Positions 1-12,205 of a stretch of 64,000 nt of DNA are shown piece after piece. The stretch is from assembly GCA_030770425.1 (NCBI GenBank), contig JASJFT010000102.1:1-64000 (forward strand). The letters run 5' to 3'. The notes under the pieces are model-generated. The model was not told the DNA's origin, did no database searches, and was given only the letters and a program-made list of their open reading frames with translations. Position numbers and translations under genes: made by a program. The first letter of the stretch is position 1. Every line of letters starts with the position of its first letter. The DNA comes from Darksidea phi. Taxonomy: Eukaryota; Ascomycota; Dothideomycetes; Pleosporales; Lentitheciaceae.

Positions 1-87
1 TGGGTTGTAAAAAAACTAAACATAACCCAAAAATATTCCCCCTTTGTGTCTTTCCCCTGGCTCCAAAAAAAACAATTTAAAAAAAAA

Positions 88-109
88 CCCCCCCCCCCCC
101 CCCCCCCCC
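88..109. repeat. Poly-C homopolymer at window edge
   Basis: A run of 22 C follows A-rich low-complexity sequence. Together with the A/C-rich first 110 bases this looks like a contig end or a poorly resolved stretch. No telomere repeat is seen here. Confidence 0.7.
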
Positions 110-672
110 AAAACAAGATGGAAACTGATTGACTACGTAAAACGACGATAACCTGATATAGAACTCGTGGGGGGTACCTGGATTGTCATTGGCATTCTCC
201 ACATGGAGAGCCATTGACGGGATCCTTGTTTGATTGCGGTCATGCGCTTCATTAAACCCGATAACATGGCCATAGCTGTGGGGCCGATGGTGCGACGAGG
301 CGCATACAGAGATGAAATGCTTCGCTGATTCTTGCTATTCTGCTGCATTGGGATGCGTTGCAAATGCAGGCAATCGTGGCGCCTCGAGTATGGCGACTGA
401 GAGCGCATCTATCGTTTCGATCTGTCATGCGGGGTACAACGAACAACGAAGATCTTATCTAATTCCCGAACAAAAATGGACTTGTGTGTTCGAGGGCGAA
501 ACTTGGCGGTCCGTTCACATCCATTCAAGATACACCGTCGTGTGAACAAGCGAAAAGAGCATGGTGGATGACCATGCAAATTCAGGGCTCGATCGGCACG
601 GTGCGCTGTTGGTTTGTCTTTATATTGTGATGCTGCACTGATTATCCCACCGATGTTCAGGGCTGGTTGGCT
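110..672. other. Gene-free left edge
   Basis: Only short, overlapping, unrecognisable open frames are present. I see no coding, RNA or repeat signal. It lies downstream of the first gene, so part may be its 3' UTR. Confidence 0.5.
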
Positions 673-2886
673 TCAAGTTGCGACCCAGGTGATTCCCGCT
701 TTTGCATTGGGTAGTCTGGTGCCCCTGACTTTCCGATCTGCATCCAGCTCACTGTCAGTGTCACCTAATCTGATATTTTTCCCTCTTGCAAGGCTCAAGG
801 TTTCCTCCGCATGTTCAGCTCTGGCAAGAATGCTTCGAACGGTCGTCAAAAAGCTCGCTGAACTCCGATGTACACCTCTCGCTCTGAAGGACGTAGCACC
901 CACCGGCGGTACGGTCCTTGTTACCCACTGCGCCTCTGTGACTTTGAGACCGTACATTTTTCGCAACTGCAGCTTTCTGAACTTGATGCAGAAGCCTGCG
1001 GCGTAGACAAATCCTTGGGTTTCCTCATTCAGACGACAAATCATCGTTGTGCCTTGCACTCTGTAGTTGATGTCAAGATCATCCAACCCATTCGTGACGG
1101 CTTCCACAAGCCATCTTTGGCTTCTTTTCGTTATATAATGCAGTTCCTTCGCATTGATCAATCCTATAGTGGAAAGTTCACGCCCGCTCAATGGGGTCGT
1201 TGCGGACTCCCGGAAGGCTGGCGCCGCCATGTACTGCTCCATAATGACAGCATCTGTAGGAAGGAAGGTTGAGTCCCATTGTAGTGGCCACCATGACAAT
1301 TCGAACGGTGGTGCATAGAGCATATACTCATCTACACCCCAAGCTGTTAGAGACCGCCATGATATAGGTGTGGTCAACGGACGCTTGTTAAGGATCAGAT
1401 TACGCGAGGAGTTTGCACTCTTTAGTCGACTAACCACAGACTCGATAAGTTTGTGCTTCTCCATGGCATGAGCGGTTATAATTATGTCTGTAGGGTCGAC
1501 ATTGTGCTTCAAAGATTGCTCTAATTGTCGGACAGAATTTAGCCAGTTATTCAGCACAGCAATTTCGTCGAACACGTCCTGAGTGAGATCTCGTTGTTCG
1601 CCATATCGATGAATCAAGCCGGATAGAGCCACACTCCAGGCGAGAGCCGTATTGTAAGGTTCATGAAGGTGGAGACAGGCATCACCTAACCAACGCGCTG
1701 CAGCAATGTCGCCTTCGTCAAAGTCGCCAAAGGTGAAGTTGAGGCCATTCAATATACTGTCGAAGCTTTCTTTGGCTTTGAGAAAATCTCCGGTGTATGA
1801 AGCGCATACGCCGATCAAATGGCGGAGGAGTCGCCTATCAGGCTGAACTGTGCGATTAGCGAGAGTCGAAGTCTCTCCTCGTTCTACCATAGCCAGCTGA
1901 GCCTCAAGGTATTTTCTTGCTGTTGGAAAGTCCCTCTTCCTCCATGCCGCTATGATGCTTCGAGCCGTACGTGTGAGAATGTCCGCTGGAGAATCAGTAT
2001 CTTCGGTTATAGCCAGCGACTCAGTGGTAATCAATAGAGAAACGCTGGGGATTTCCCTGACAGATACTGCTTGGAGCTGTTGGGCGTCCTCAGTGTTTAG
2101 CATCGGATCTTGCACGAGAATTGGATGTGAGATGAGAAGACTATCTTCCAGATCCCGCGAAACAGCCGGAAAGCCTTGTGATTCTGTGTGGTTTTCCATC
2201 AACCTTCCCTCGTTTACTGCTCTGACAAACCAGTCGACAATGAAGTCACGGAACTCGAGGGCGTCTTGGCGTGTGATCCCAACGTCCTCTAGGTCTCTGA
2301 TGATCTGAGCCCAAGCGGCGGCATCGTCTTCAGAACCATCCCCTGCGGACTTGGATGCAATTTGCTGCACCGAAGCGACGCTCTCCTCTCTATGTCCGCC
2401 CCTGTAGTCTCTTTCGAGTCTTCCTAGTGCTTCGAGGATGAGCACCTGGCTGTCATGAATCAGACAGTTGTAGAAGCCATTCAGCATGACAACGCTCGAC
2501 GTGAGTCGCTCGCGTACTGCCTTGGATCTTTCAGGGTCCCACTTCAGTCTATCCCAAGTCCGCTGGCTTCTCGTGTCCAAACTATTGTAGTGCAAGAGTA
2601 TTTTGTCGAGCTCGTGGAGCACATCCACACATGTTTCGAAAGCGTTTAGTAGCTGTTCTTTCTTGTTCTCGGGAATGCTGTCGTACTTGTCGACGATATC
2701 ATCGAGGAGGTTCGTGAGGCTGCGCGTTTCGTTCGTAAGTGTTTTGTATTCTCCTGGGCAATCGCGGCCTCACACACATGAGTACAGTCCATCCTATAGG
2801 AAGCACAGATGCTTACAGTTTTTGTACACCCGCGAAGCTACTTCGCAGAGCTTGACGATATCACCAATCGACACACCGAAGCTCAT
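673..2886 (-). CDS. Protein with fungal STAND-type N-terminal domain, helical repeat-like body
   Basis: Two exons: 2886-2817 and 2768-673, joined over a 48-bp GT-AG intron (2816-2769). The start at 2886 is chosen because the joined N-terminus begins with a short hydrophobic helix (FGVSIGDIVKLCEVASRVYKNC) followed by CPGEYKTLTNETRSL, the pattern of the fungal N-terminal domain found on many NLR/ankyrin proteins. The product is 721 aa. After the N-terminal 100 residues there is no P-loop; the middle (about 260-450) is helical and TPR-like in feel (paired small residues, FLKAKESFDSIL). No transmembrane segment is seen. The family is common near incompatibility and receptor genes, but a precise role cannot be given. 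Domain assignment of the first 100 residues is fairly safe; the rest is unknown. Confidence 0.75.
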
Positions 2887-4449
2887 GATGGCAAGTGAGG
2901 CTCTATAGTTCAATGTCGCTGCTATGAGAACAACCTCGTTTGCCGGTCATAAGGTGTTGAGGGCAAACAGAAATCAATGTCTCTCCTTTTGCTCTCTCGA
3001 GGGGAAGTTGAAGATAAGGCTACAGGATGCGGTAGCAATGCCCCGGTGCTCCGAGCACAGCCCCGCTGGATGGGAACACCATCGTATCTTGGGACCTCGT
3101 GATTGCATGCCAGCGAATTAAACGAACAAAAGATTAAAGAAAGGGACACAAACTGGGATATAAGAGGGATAGAACGCAAGCTCAAATAATTTTACGGGAA
3201 TGCAGTATGACGGAGTGGGGCGATGAGCTCATTCCTTCCACAGAGTGCGCGCTATGCCTCTTTAGGATTTAGTGTTACTAAGAGTACATGCTCTGGGGGT
3301 AGAAGGCTTTGGCGGTTAGGTTGCGTTAGTAGTTTACGTGGTTAGAAAGGGAGTTGAGACAGCGTGGATGTCGTGATGCATCGTGAGAGTCCGAGCAGCG
3401 CTTAATTGAGGCGAAAAGTATAGTGAGAACGTTACTAGGTCACAGTTTGGGTGAAGAGCAACCGCTGGAGATGAGCTGGTAGTAGAAAGGCCGAGGCCTG
3501 AGCTGAAGCTTCTTCGTATTTAATGCACAAGTGCACAGATAAGTCACCTTGTCATGTGTGATAGGCTGCCGTCCTGGGGCGTGAAATAGGCTACCAAGTC
3601 TGCGTGTGCGATCCCTTGGTCTGCGTTGCGAAGAAAGCGGTGTCACACAAAAGGTAAGGGCTAGAGTGGGGCAACCAGGACAGTCAAATCACTGCATGAG
3701 CATTGCCCATTTGAAGATAATCATGGACCCGCAGCGATAGCATCATGGGAAGCCTATCGCGTGCCTTCGTTGCATGTCTCCCAGGCGTATCTCAAAGTAG
3801 AGAGATTACTGTTCGCAGCGTTTTAGTGGGCTTGTTGTCTTGCTTACTTATACTGGCCTCCCAGTTGCGGAAAACCAGTAGAAGTACCATTCACCGAATA
3901 TATTCTAGCTACATCGTTTATCGGATATGCGAAAAGAAGGATAGAACTCTGCGCAAGTGATGATAGCAGGAACTACTCAAGGCAGGTTAGCCCAGTCCAT
4001 GAGGATATCGGAGGAAGCCATCGCAGTTTGACTTCGCGTAGCGACAGCGTTCTCTCAGGGATCTCAGGGGTCTCAGGTGTCTCAAGTATCTTGTCTCCTC
4101 ATCGCTCAGCGAACGCGATGACAACATCGCCATCAAACGCGGGTCGGATAAACGTGCACCCGAGCTCGCTCCGCTCCCGCCAAGGCATGAATCCGTGCTT
4201 TGCGTCCCTCAATTCACAGTTCATTCTTCTGCACAAACCCCGCCCCGCCCTCGATAGCCTTCTCGGATTGCTGCATATACCCATTTTCTTTCTACCTTTC
4301 CTCTCCGTCCACCTGTGAAGCGCGCGCGACGCCCTTCTCATTTTGCACGTCATCAGCCTGGTTTGAAGGGGCAGGAACCCCCTCGCACGACAGCTACCCA
4401 CAACAACCGACACCAGCCCGCCAAACACCAACCCGTGAATACCGCAAAT
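2887..4449. other. Intergenic region between gene 1 and PP2A catalytic subunit
   Basis: No gene recognised. It should hold the divergent promoters of the two flanking genes. A short imperfect tandem array of a TCTCAGG-type unit lies at 4052-4088 and pyrimidine-rich leader sequence follows from about 4160. Confidence 0.45.
4052..4088. repeat. Imperfect short tandem repeat (TCTCAGG unit, about 4 copies)
   Basis: The unit TCTCAGG recurs four times with 1-3 base spacers in the upstream region of the PP2A gene. No function can be read from it. Confidence 0.5.
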
Positions 4450-5689
4450 ATGGATACCAACATGGAGGACGTCAAATCGGAGCCCATGCCCATGTCGTCG
4501 GTCCCGACCACGGAGCCGACCACTATCCCCACGCTGGACGGCTGGATTGAGAGCCTGATGACGTGCAAACAGTTGGCGGAGAGCGATGTACAGAGACTGT
4601 GCGAGAAGGTATGCGCGACTGCAGGAGCTGGTTAGGCGAACACCATGCTGATAGCCTTGTCTTGTAGGCCCGTGAAGTTCTTCAGGAGGAGTCCAACGTA
4701 CAGCCAGTGGTATGTGACATCCAAGTCCGCCCAAGTTTCGCTTGCTTATCGAGGCCTAGAAATGCCCTGTTACGGTTTGCGGCGATATTCACGGCCAGTT
4801 CCACGACCTAATGGAGTTGTTCAAGATCGGCGGTCCCAATCCCGATACCAACTATCTCTTCATGGGTACGCCTGTCTCTTGCGAGCGTGAACTGTTTATT
4901 AACAATATGCAGGAGACTATGTTGATCGAGGCTACTTTTCCGTCGAGACAGTGACCCTTCTAGTCGCCCTCAAGATTCGATATCCCCAGCGCATCACGAT
5001 CCTACGCGGCAATCACGAGTCGCGACAGATTACCCAAGTGTATGGCTTCTACGACGAGTGCCTGCGAAAGTATGGCAACGCCAATGTGTGGAAATACTTC
5101 ACCGACCTCTTTGATTACCTGCCGCTCACCGCTTTGATCGACAACCAAATCTTCTGCTTGCATGGTGGGCTGTCTCCCAGCATCGACACCCTAGACAACA
5201 TCCGCGCTCTAGATCGGATACAAGAAGTGCCGCATGAGGGGCCCATGTGCGATCTTCTCTGGTCCGACCCTGATGACCGATGCGGTTGGGGAATATCCCC
5301 TCGCGGTGCTGGATACACCTTTGGCCAGGACATCTCCGAGGCGTTCAACCACAACAACGGCCTTACGCTAGTAGCAAGGGCACATCAGCTTGTTATGGAA
5401 GGATACAATTGGTCCCAGGATAGGAACGTGGTGACTATATTCTCTGGTATGGCTACATACTCGTTGTCCTGTTACATTCGCTGACCATTCAAGCACCGAA
5501 CTACTGCTACCGATGCGGCAACCAGGCCGCCATCATGGAGATTGACGAACACCTGAAGTATACCTTGTAAGTAGATCCATTTCCTTTCTCTTTTCGCTCG
5601 CTAACTCCATGTGCAGCTTGCAGTTTGACCCTTGCCCGCGCGCTGGAGAACCCATGGTTTCGCGTAGGACTCCGGATTACTTCCTATAA
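4450..5689 (+). CDS. pphA: Serine/threonine protein phosphatase 2A catalytic subunit
   Basis: Six exons: 4450-4608, 4668-4709, 4760-4865, 4913-5446, 5494-5566, 5617-5689; all introns are GT-AG and the sum gives 328 aa. PPP-family signatures are intact: GDIHG (about 75-79), GDYVDRG (about 102-108) and RGNHES, which carry the metal ligands, plus [11 protein letters not shown] near the end. The C-terminus is TPDYFL, the PP2A tail whose last leucine is carboxymethylated and whose tyrosine is phosphorylatable in the family. Methylation and B-subunit binding are family knowledge, not seen here. The first roughly 20 residues ([12 protein letters not shown]...) extend beyond the usual 309-residue length. 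An upstream in-frame ATG at 4315 exists but adds a basic, unlike-family stretch, so 4450 is preferred. Acts in cytosol and nucleus in cell-cycle and morphogenesis control. Confidence 0.95.
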
Positions 5690-6233
5690 TGGATGCAATT
5701 CTTCTTGCCACGTAATACAAGCATCATAGAAGGGAATTGCATTAAGTATATCGATACGTCGCATATTTCCATGCAAGCACATGGCTCCCCGTGCGGAGTG
5801 TTAGGAGGAGAATCGGGGCGGTGATGTGCGTAGAAATCGCCAGATGCAGGCCGTGTCATGAACTTCAGCTGAGAGTCAGCCATGACATGTAATAGACATG
5901 AGAACGAATTGTCCATGAGATTGTGTGCCATGTCGCAACGTGTAGTTTCTCCAAAGCTCGCCTGCCCGAGTACAATAATCGAAAGTCAGAGCTCTATGTA
6001 GTGAATGAATTGGGCACATAAAGAGACATATCAAAGAGACGCGATGAACTTGATTAATCTGGGCACTGCAATGCATGGGTGCGTACGGGTTAGCTTCACT
6101 TTCGTGGGGTTTCCCAGCTGGACTAACTTAATTTAGCGCTTAATGGAATCGCGTCGCGTCGAACGCGCCTTCCCCCGCGGCAATCTCCTAATCTTCAACC
6201 TCTGCACAGCGCAGCAACACATCTACCGTCGCC
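5690..6233. promoter_or_regulatory. Spacer and MCM6 upstream region
   Basis: This 544-bp stretch between two same-strand genes must contain the PP2A 3' UTR and the MCM6 promoter. Around 6149-6170 there are clustered CGCG-containing words (CGCGTCGCGTCGAACGCG), loosely like the MluI cell-cycle box core expected upstream of MCM genes. No exact ACGCGT is present, so this is only suggestive. Confidence 0.3.
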
Positions 6234-9229
6234 ATGTCTTCCCTTCTCGACGTTGCGCTCAATTCAGACGCTGCTCCTACTCCCTCAAGCGATGCTGGCG
6301 CGCCACGGCAGTCGCAGTTCCGTTCTTCCTCCCGCCCGCGCGGACCCCCTTCTGAGAGCGCCGGCGCAAACAGTGATGCCGAGGGATTCCCAGATGACGA
6401 GGTCGTTGGTGCAAGAGTAGCGGGAAGGAGGGTCAATGGGGCGCGGATGGATGTGCCCAAGGTTGTCGACGTGACTGGGGAAACTCTCTCATTGAGATTT
6501 CAGGAATTTCTCGAGAGGTAGGCGCAGCGTCTTTGTCTGCCGCATTGACAGCTAACCCTATGATAGCTATACAGAAGATCCTACGTCGTCGGCATTACCT
6601 CTATCGAGCGTCCCTACCTCGGATAAATACTACATCGCGCAGATTGGGGGTATGCGGCTTTATGGCCTCTCGACACTGTATGTCGATTACACTCATCTGC
6701 AGAGGCACGAAGATGGCGTGTTGGCTGCCGCGATCGCGAGCGAGTACTATCGCTTCCTCCCCTACATGATACGCGCCCTCCACAACTTGATTGCGAAGTA
6801 CGAGCCGCAATACTTTCGCCAGCATCGTCAGCCTACATCGAGCGCTTCCGTGACAGCCGCCTCTCACTCCGACAATGCGACCCAGAACCAGAGCCTCAAC
6901 GAGAAGACTGCTAATCAACAGACGGACAAAATCTTCACTCTCGCCTTCTACAACCTTCCCCTTATCTCACGCATCCGCCACCTGCGGACAGAGTCGATTG
7001 GAAGCTTGATGTCCATCTCCGGCACGGTGACTCGTACCTCGGAAGTCCGACCAGAGCTGTCTATCGCCACCTTTATTTGCGAGGCCTGCAACACCGTCGT
7101 CCCGAACATAGAGCAGACGTTCAAATACACAGAGCCGACACAATGCCCAAATACCACCTGCGGGAACCGAGAAGGGTGGCGGTTGGACATTAGACAATCT
7201 ACCTTCGTTGACTGGCAGAAGGTGCGCATCCAAGAGAACAGCTCTGAGATCCCCACAGGTAGCATGCCCCGCACAATGGACGTCATCCTACGTGGGGAAA
7301 TAGTCGATCGAGCGAAAGCCGGAGAAAAGTGCATCTTTACTGGAACTGTCATTGTCATTCCAGATGTCAGCCAGTTCAGGGTCCCAGGTGTGAAGGCTCA
7401 GGCGACGAGGGACAATTCGAATGCCCCCCGTGGAAATGACGTCGGCGGGTCTGGCGTGAGCGGTTTGAAGGCTCTAGGTGTCCGCGATCTCACATATCGC
7501 ATGTCATTCCTGGCCTGCATGGTGACACCGGACATGTCTACTCCTGGGCAGTCCGCCTCGAATAACCACCACATGACCGGTCAGGCAGGCAATATCCTTG
7601 CGTCACTGAATCAGGTCCAGGCAATGGAGACTACGGCGACCGGCGAAGAAGCACAAGCAGAGTACCTCGCCACGCTCACACCCCAAGAGATCGAAGATCT
7701 CAAGGACATGGTGCACAAGCCGAATATCTTCATGCGACTCGTGGACTCCATTGCGCCTACAGTGTACGGCCACCAGGTCATCAAGAAGGGCCTCCTTCTC
7801 CAGCTCATGAGTGGTGTGTCCAAGCAGACACCAGAGGGCATGGCTCTACGTGGCGATATCAACATTTGTATCGTGGGCGATCCCTCTACCTCAAAATCCC
7901 AGTTCCTGAAATACATCTGCAGCTTCCTGCCGCGTGCTGTTTATACATCAGGCAAAGCCTCATCCGCCGCTGGTCTCACCGCCGCTGTCGTCAAAGACGA
8001 GGAAACCGGCGAGTTCACCATCGAGGCCGGAGCACTCATGCTTGCGGACAACGGAATTTGCGCTATTGACGAGTTCGACAAGATGGATATCGCAGATCAA
8101 GTCGCTATCCACGAAGCCATGGAACAGCAGACCATCTCCATTGCCAAAGCGGGTATCCAAGCTACGCTTAATGCAAGAACTTCAATTCTTGCAGCTGCCA
8201 ACCCTGTCGGCGGCAGGTATAATCGTAAGACAACGTTAAGGGCTAACGTCAATATGTCAGCGCCCATCATGTCTCGTTTTGATCTCTTTTTCGTCGTCCT
8301 AGACGAGTGCGACGAGGACGTTGATCGCCATCTCGCAGAGCACATCGTCAACATTCATAAAGATCGCGACGATGCTATTGTACCGGAATTCAGCACCGAG
8401 CAGCTACAACGCTACATCCGCTTCGCTCGCACATTCAAGCCTGAGTTCACGGACGAGGCGAAAGAGACTCTAGTAGAGAAGTACAAGGAGCTCCGCGCCG
8501 ATGATGCTCAAGGTGGTATTGGAAGGAACAGTTATCGCATCACAGTCCGTCAGCTCGAGAGTATGATACGTCTATCTGAAGCTATCGCGAAAGCCAACTG
8601 CGTTAGCGAAATCACTCCAGACTTTGTGAAAGAAGCGTACAACCTTCTTCGTCAATCCATTATCAGCGTCGAAAAAGACGACGTCGAAATGGAAGACGAA
8701 GACGACGAGGCTGTTTTGGCTGCTGCCGCGGCCGCCGAATCCCAGGAGGCGGATGCGGACATGGCGGCCGAAGGAGATGCACAAGACGGTGAGGCAGCTT
8801 CCAGTGCACGGGCAGCGAGTCGTACTCCTGCTCCGCCGCGCGAGAAGACGAAGATCACGCATGACAAGTACGTCGCTATGCGCAACCTCTTTGTCAAGCG
8901 CGTCAATGAAGACCAAGCATCTACCGAGGACGGCGTAGAGGAAGAAGAGCTGCTTGTGTGGTATCTTGAACAGAAGGAATCAGAGCTAGAGACACAAGAA
9001 GATCTTAACAACGAGAGAGCGCTTGCGAAGAAGGTGTTGAGGAAGATCTGCAAGGTAAGCATCAAGAACCTCGTGTATTCGTACGAGATGAGCAGGGCTA
9101 ATTTTCTTGCAGGAGCAATATCTCATGCAAATCCGCGGTGAAGGCCTCGTAGACGAACAGGGTCAGGCAGATTCTTCGAAGAATATCTACGTTTTGCACC
9201 CGAACTGCCCTGTGGAGGATATTGTCTAA
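6234..9229 (+). CDS. mcm6: DNA replication licensing factor MCM6
   Basis: Three exons: 6234-6517, 6567-9054, 9113-9229, giving 962 aa. It is one of the six subunits of the MCM2-7 replicative helicase. Visible in order: acidic/Ser-rich N-terminus; a zinc site with CEAC and a second cysteine pair in CPNTTC; MCM6-specific wording around VDFQ/W-KVRIQE and LGVRDLTYR; Walker A GDPSTSKSQ near residue 532; Walker B CAIDEFDKM; arginine-finger SRFDL; then an acidic, Ala/Glu-rich linker (about 790-840) and a winged-helix-like C-terminus. The Ser in place of Gly in the Walker A (GDPST) is normal for MCM6. Without the last splice the frame ends early at an in-intron stop, so the third exon is needed to reach the conserved end (YVLHPNCPVEDIV). 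Confidence 0.96.
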
Positions 9230-9898
9230 AGCATGAGTGCACGGAACGAAATGAATTAGAGCATGTTTAATGAGCATCGTTAATTCGCAAAGAATCTTTT
9301 CGTGGCATTGTTGATAGTGCAGACGAAGTCGATCTACTCATAGAGGCCTCGCGCCAAGGACTTGCTATTATACGCGAATCACCTCTGTCGAAAAAGGAGG
9401 AAGTTTGCCATGGATCCGCTTTTAGCTACATGACCGGTTGACCACGATAGGAGGCGCTGCCATTCAACAGATTTCTATAGATGCTTAACGTACACTCGTG
9501 TGTGCTTCAAATCTATACTAGCGAACGGATGACCAAGCGGACTTGTACACAATCCCCATCCATTGGCAATTCACACTCCACAGTCATATGCTACATCGAC
9601 ACGCGGTGTAGTAGTGGCCTTGCTTCACCACTTCACTCTTTTTTCCATCGCAAGGTTGCTCATTTGGCAGAACCGCCACTACTCAAAATTTCATCAATGG
9701 TTGGTATTTGAAAGCAAGAACCACCACATAACCTACAAAGATTTTTTTTGTTTTGGATTTGCGCAGTGGGAATCTCTTTTGTAAGGTCCGCATGAAACAC
9801 AGTAGGAGTTCGTACACAGAAGAGGTGCTATACCCATAACCTACAATGATATCATAACGAATCTCGCAGACGCGCACCAACAATTTTTCGAGCTCTCC
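9230..9898. other. Convergent 3' spacer MCM6 / HET gene
   Basis: No gene recognised. The region lies between two converging genes and contains only short spurious frames; likely both 3' UTRs. Confidence 0.5.
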
Positions 9899-12205
9899 TT
9901 ATACAATATCAATGGTAAAAGGAGGCGGCTGCCCCGCCCTCTCAGCAGAGTTGTAACTAGCCTGAATCGAGCAAAAAGCAAGCAACCAGGCATGATCTGA
10001 ATATCGTTGCCCCGGGGGCGAGAATGCTGCGGCAATGCATGGCCCGACGTAAGTTGCTTTGAGGGGAACAGCGCGCAACGTTTGCCCAACAGCGTCACGT
10101 AAAACTGGTGGCGTTTCCCATGGCTCGTCTGGTATTGTTCGGGAAGGCGCGGTAATGGCGTGTGTTCCGGAGGTTTCAAGCTTTACGACGATCATATTAG
10201 TAAGCGCAGTATCTACTACAAAGGCATTGCGCTTGGGTCGGATGAAAGTCTCGTTCTGGAGTATTTTGCTCCAGGTTGTCTGGTACCCGTGGTCGACGCG
10301 ACCCGGCACACAGCTTTCAAGCGGGATAAGGCGCATACCCTTTTCAAGGCTTGAAGGCCCGATAACGTACTCGAGTTCATCGGATTTATCGATCCGCCAG
10401 CTAAGCGGCTCATACTCCAGTTCGGCAATGGCGAGCTTTGCTGCATGCAGAATAAAGCACATCTCTTTGATAATTGCTTTGACAACTTCGATGGCGTCTT
10501 CTCCACTTTTCTTGAATAATTTCTCCAAGTAAGTGTGAGACGATTGCCCAAGCTTTACATGTTCCATTGCTGTAAAAATGGAATACAGAGCTAGAGCCAC
10601 AAGCACACCGCGCTTCGAGGGTTTCCACTTGGCCAGTGTCTTCGAGCCATATTTTTCCATGATGAATTGAATTACCAGAGCCAGTCGTCCCAAATTATCA
10701 GAAGCGCCACCATGCTTGGCGAAGGAATCCTTGATATGCATGTTTTCTGCAAAGGGGCTGAACCGATGGGCAAGGTTTAACCAATTATCAGCTCCAAGCT
10801 CTTCCTCTGTAATTCTAATGACTTTGGAGATTGCTCCGCCATACGGTCCCACCCATGGATTGACCCACGATACATTTAATTTTTCGTTGCCGCTATCGTG
10901 AGCTCGCGCCGAGAAGATAGTGCAGGGCGGGCCTATGTTGTCTGCATTTCTGGACAGCTGGCTGTTAAGCCACTCCTTCCACTCACGAATTTCTTGAGAG
11001 CAATTATTATTACCGATTTTAGCGTATCCTCGAATCCTACGCCAGGACTCGTATCCTTGCAAAGCCCTTGGGATAAACAATGCCTCTCGATAATGAGGAG
11101 CATCGGGAGGCGTACGCAGATTTGGAAACATAGTATTGCGCTTGTTGGACCAATCCGGTATCCATGAAGGGAATGAAGTATTGCTAGGCGCCTGAACTGG
11201 ACCGAAATTAAATAGATGGAGGATTAGGTCATGCTGAGAAAGACTATTGGCCAGTGATACGGCATGCTGTTTGTAAAGATATTGGTAATCTCTTGTGTAT
11301 TGCAGAGTTAACTGCTTGTTGCGAGGTAGCAATCCATATAGCGCTGCGATTCGATCTCTTTTGTCGCAACAGGCTGATCGATGCAATCTCCAAAGGAGGG
11401 AGTATATATCTCTTTCCGCCTCGGCGAGGGTACTTATCATCTTCACCGCGTACTCTTGCTCTGTTGATTGAGGTTTTCCAAGTCGGTGGCAAGCTGAGGT
11501 GAATCTCGAATACGAAATCGAATGGCTACCGCAGTGCACCGTCCCGTGATACGCGAGTGCCACTTCTTGGAGGATCCAGCGTCTGAAGAACCATGCGCGT
11601 TTGAAGAATAGTCTGATCTGTGAAGCACCCGTTTCATAGTCCTCGAATACCTTAGCGATTGGTACATCGTCCAGAGACACAGCGAGAAGCCGGAAATAAG
11701 CAAAGACGTTGGCAATGTCGCCGCCATCCTCAGTTCCAAGCCAGAAGTGTACCTTGTCGGCCTGCTTATATATCTCACCCATCAAGGGAATTTGCTGCGC
11801 CTTCTCGGTGTCGTCGTTTTGATTCAGACAAATAGCGTCGATCCAGAGATACCGCCGTTTATGGGGTTTACGGAGGTGAACAAGTATGGTTTTGACATTC
11901 TCTGTAATCGACAGATAACACCTGTAGTTCGCGCCATCTTCGTCCTTGACTAAAAGGCTCAGCCTTTCGGAGAAATCAGGGTCTCCCCATGCGTATGACA
12001 CAGCGGAATAACCTTGAGGGTTGTTCACAAGCTTTGCGTATCGGTCAACGTGGATAAGTGATGCTTGGAGAGGATTTGATCGGGCCTCCGCTGGTTCCAA
12101 GCAAAGAATACGAAGCGTATTTGGAGACTTGAGAGAAACATATTTGTAAGGCTGAGGAAGGGTGAAACACGAATCAGACGGAGGTTGGTGCAAAGAGTCA
12201 GCCAT
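9899..12205 (-). CDS. Heterokaryon incompatibility (HET) domain protein
   Basis: One uninterrupted 768-aa frame. The HET domain occupies roughly residues 60-230 with its characteristic blocks: YSAVSYAWGDP (about 66-76), YLWIDAICLNQ (119-129), then MGEIYKQADKVHFWLG (142-157). HET proteins are associated with non-self recognition and programmed cell death on fusion of unlike hyphae; the domain is distantly TIR-like. The remaining 500 residues carry no repeat, P-loop or membrane segment that I recognise, so the recognition partner is unknown. It sits beside an AT-rich, gene-poor block, which fits accessory, fast-evolving HET loci. The start at 12205 is the first ATG upstream of the conserved block. 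The frame is intact, so it is probably functional. Confidence 0.92.
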   Translation of the reverse strand: MADSLHQPPSDSCFTLPQPYKYVSLKSPNTLRILCLEPAEARSNPLQASLIHVDRYAKLVNNPQGYSAVSYAWGDPDFSERLSLLVKDEDGANYRCYLSITENVKTILVHLRKPHKRRYLWIDAICLNQNDDTEKAQQIPLMGEIYKQADKVHFWLGTEDGGDIANVFAYFRLLAVSLDDVPIAKVFEDYETGASQIRLFFKRAWFFRRWILQEVALAYHGTVHCGSHSISYSRFTSACHRLGKPQSTEQEYAVKMISTLAEAERDIYSLLWRLHRSACCDKRDRIAALYGLLPRNKQLTLQYTRDYQYLYKQHAVSLANSLSQHDLILHLFNFGPVQAPSNTSFPSWIPDWSNKRNTMFPNLRTPPDAPHYREALFIPRALQGYESWRRIRGYAKIGNNNCSQEIREWKEWLNSQLSRNADNIGPPCTIFSARAHDSGNEKLNVSWVNPWVGPYGGAISKVIRITEEELGADNWLNLAHRFSPFAENMHIKDSFAKHGGASDNLGRLALVIQFIMEKYGSKTLAKWKPSKRGVLVALALYSIFTAMEHVKLGQSSHTYLEKLFKKSGEDAIEVVKAIIKEMCFILHAAKLAIAELEYEPLSWRIDKSDELEYVIGPSSLEKGMRLIPLESCVPGRVDHGYQTTWSKILQNETFIRPKRNAFVVDTALTNMIVVKLETSGTHAITAPSRTIPDEPWETPPVLRDAVGQTLRAVPLKATYVGPCIAAAFSPPGQRYSDHAWLLAFCSIQASYNSAERAGQPPPFTIDIV

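Noticed and set aside
1..130. Telomere at the window start
   Set aside because: The edge has A and C homopolymers but no TTAGGG/CCCTAA array.
4099..4734. 211-codon minus-strand frame over the PP2A start region
   Set aside because: Antisense to the leader and first exons of the phosphatase gene; no domain.
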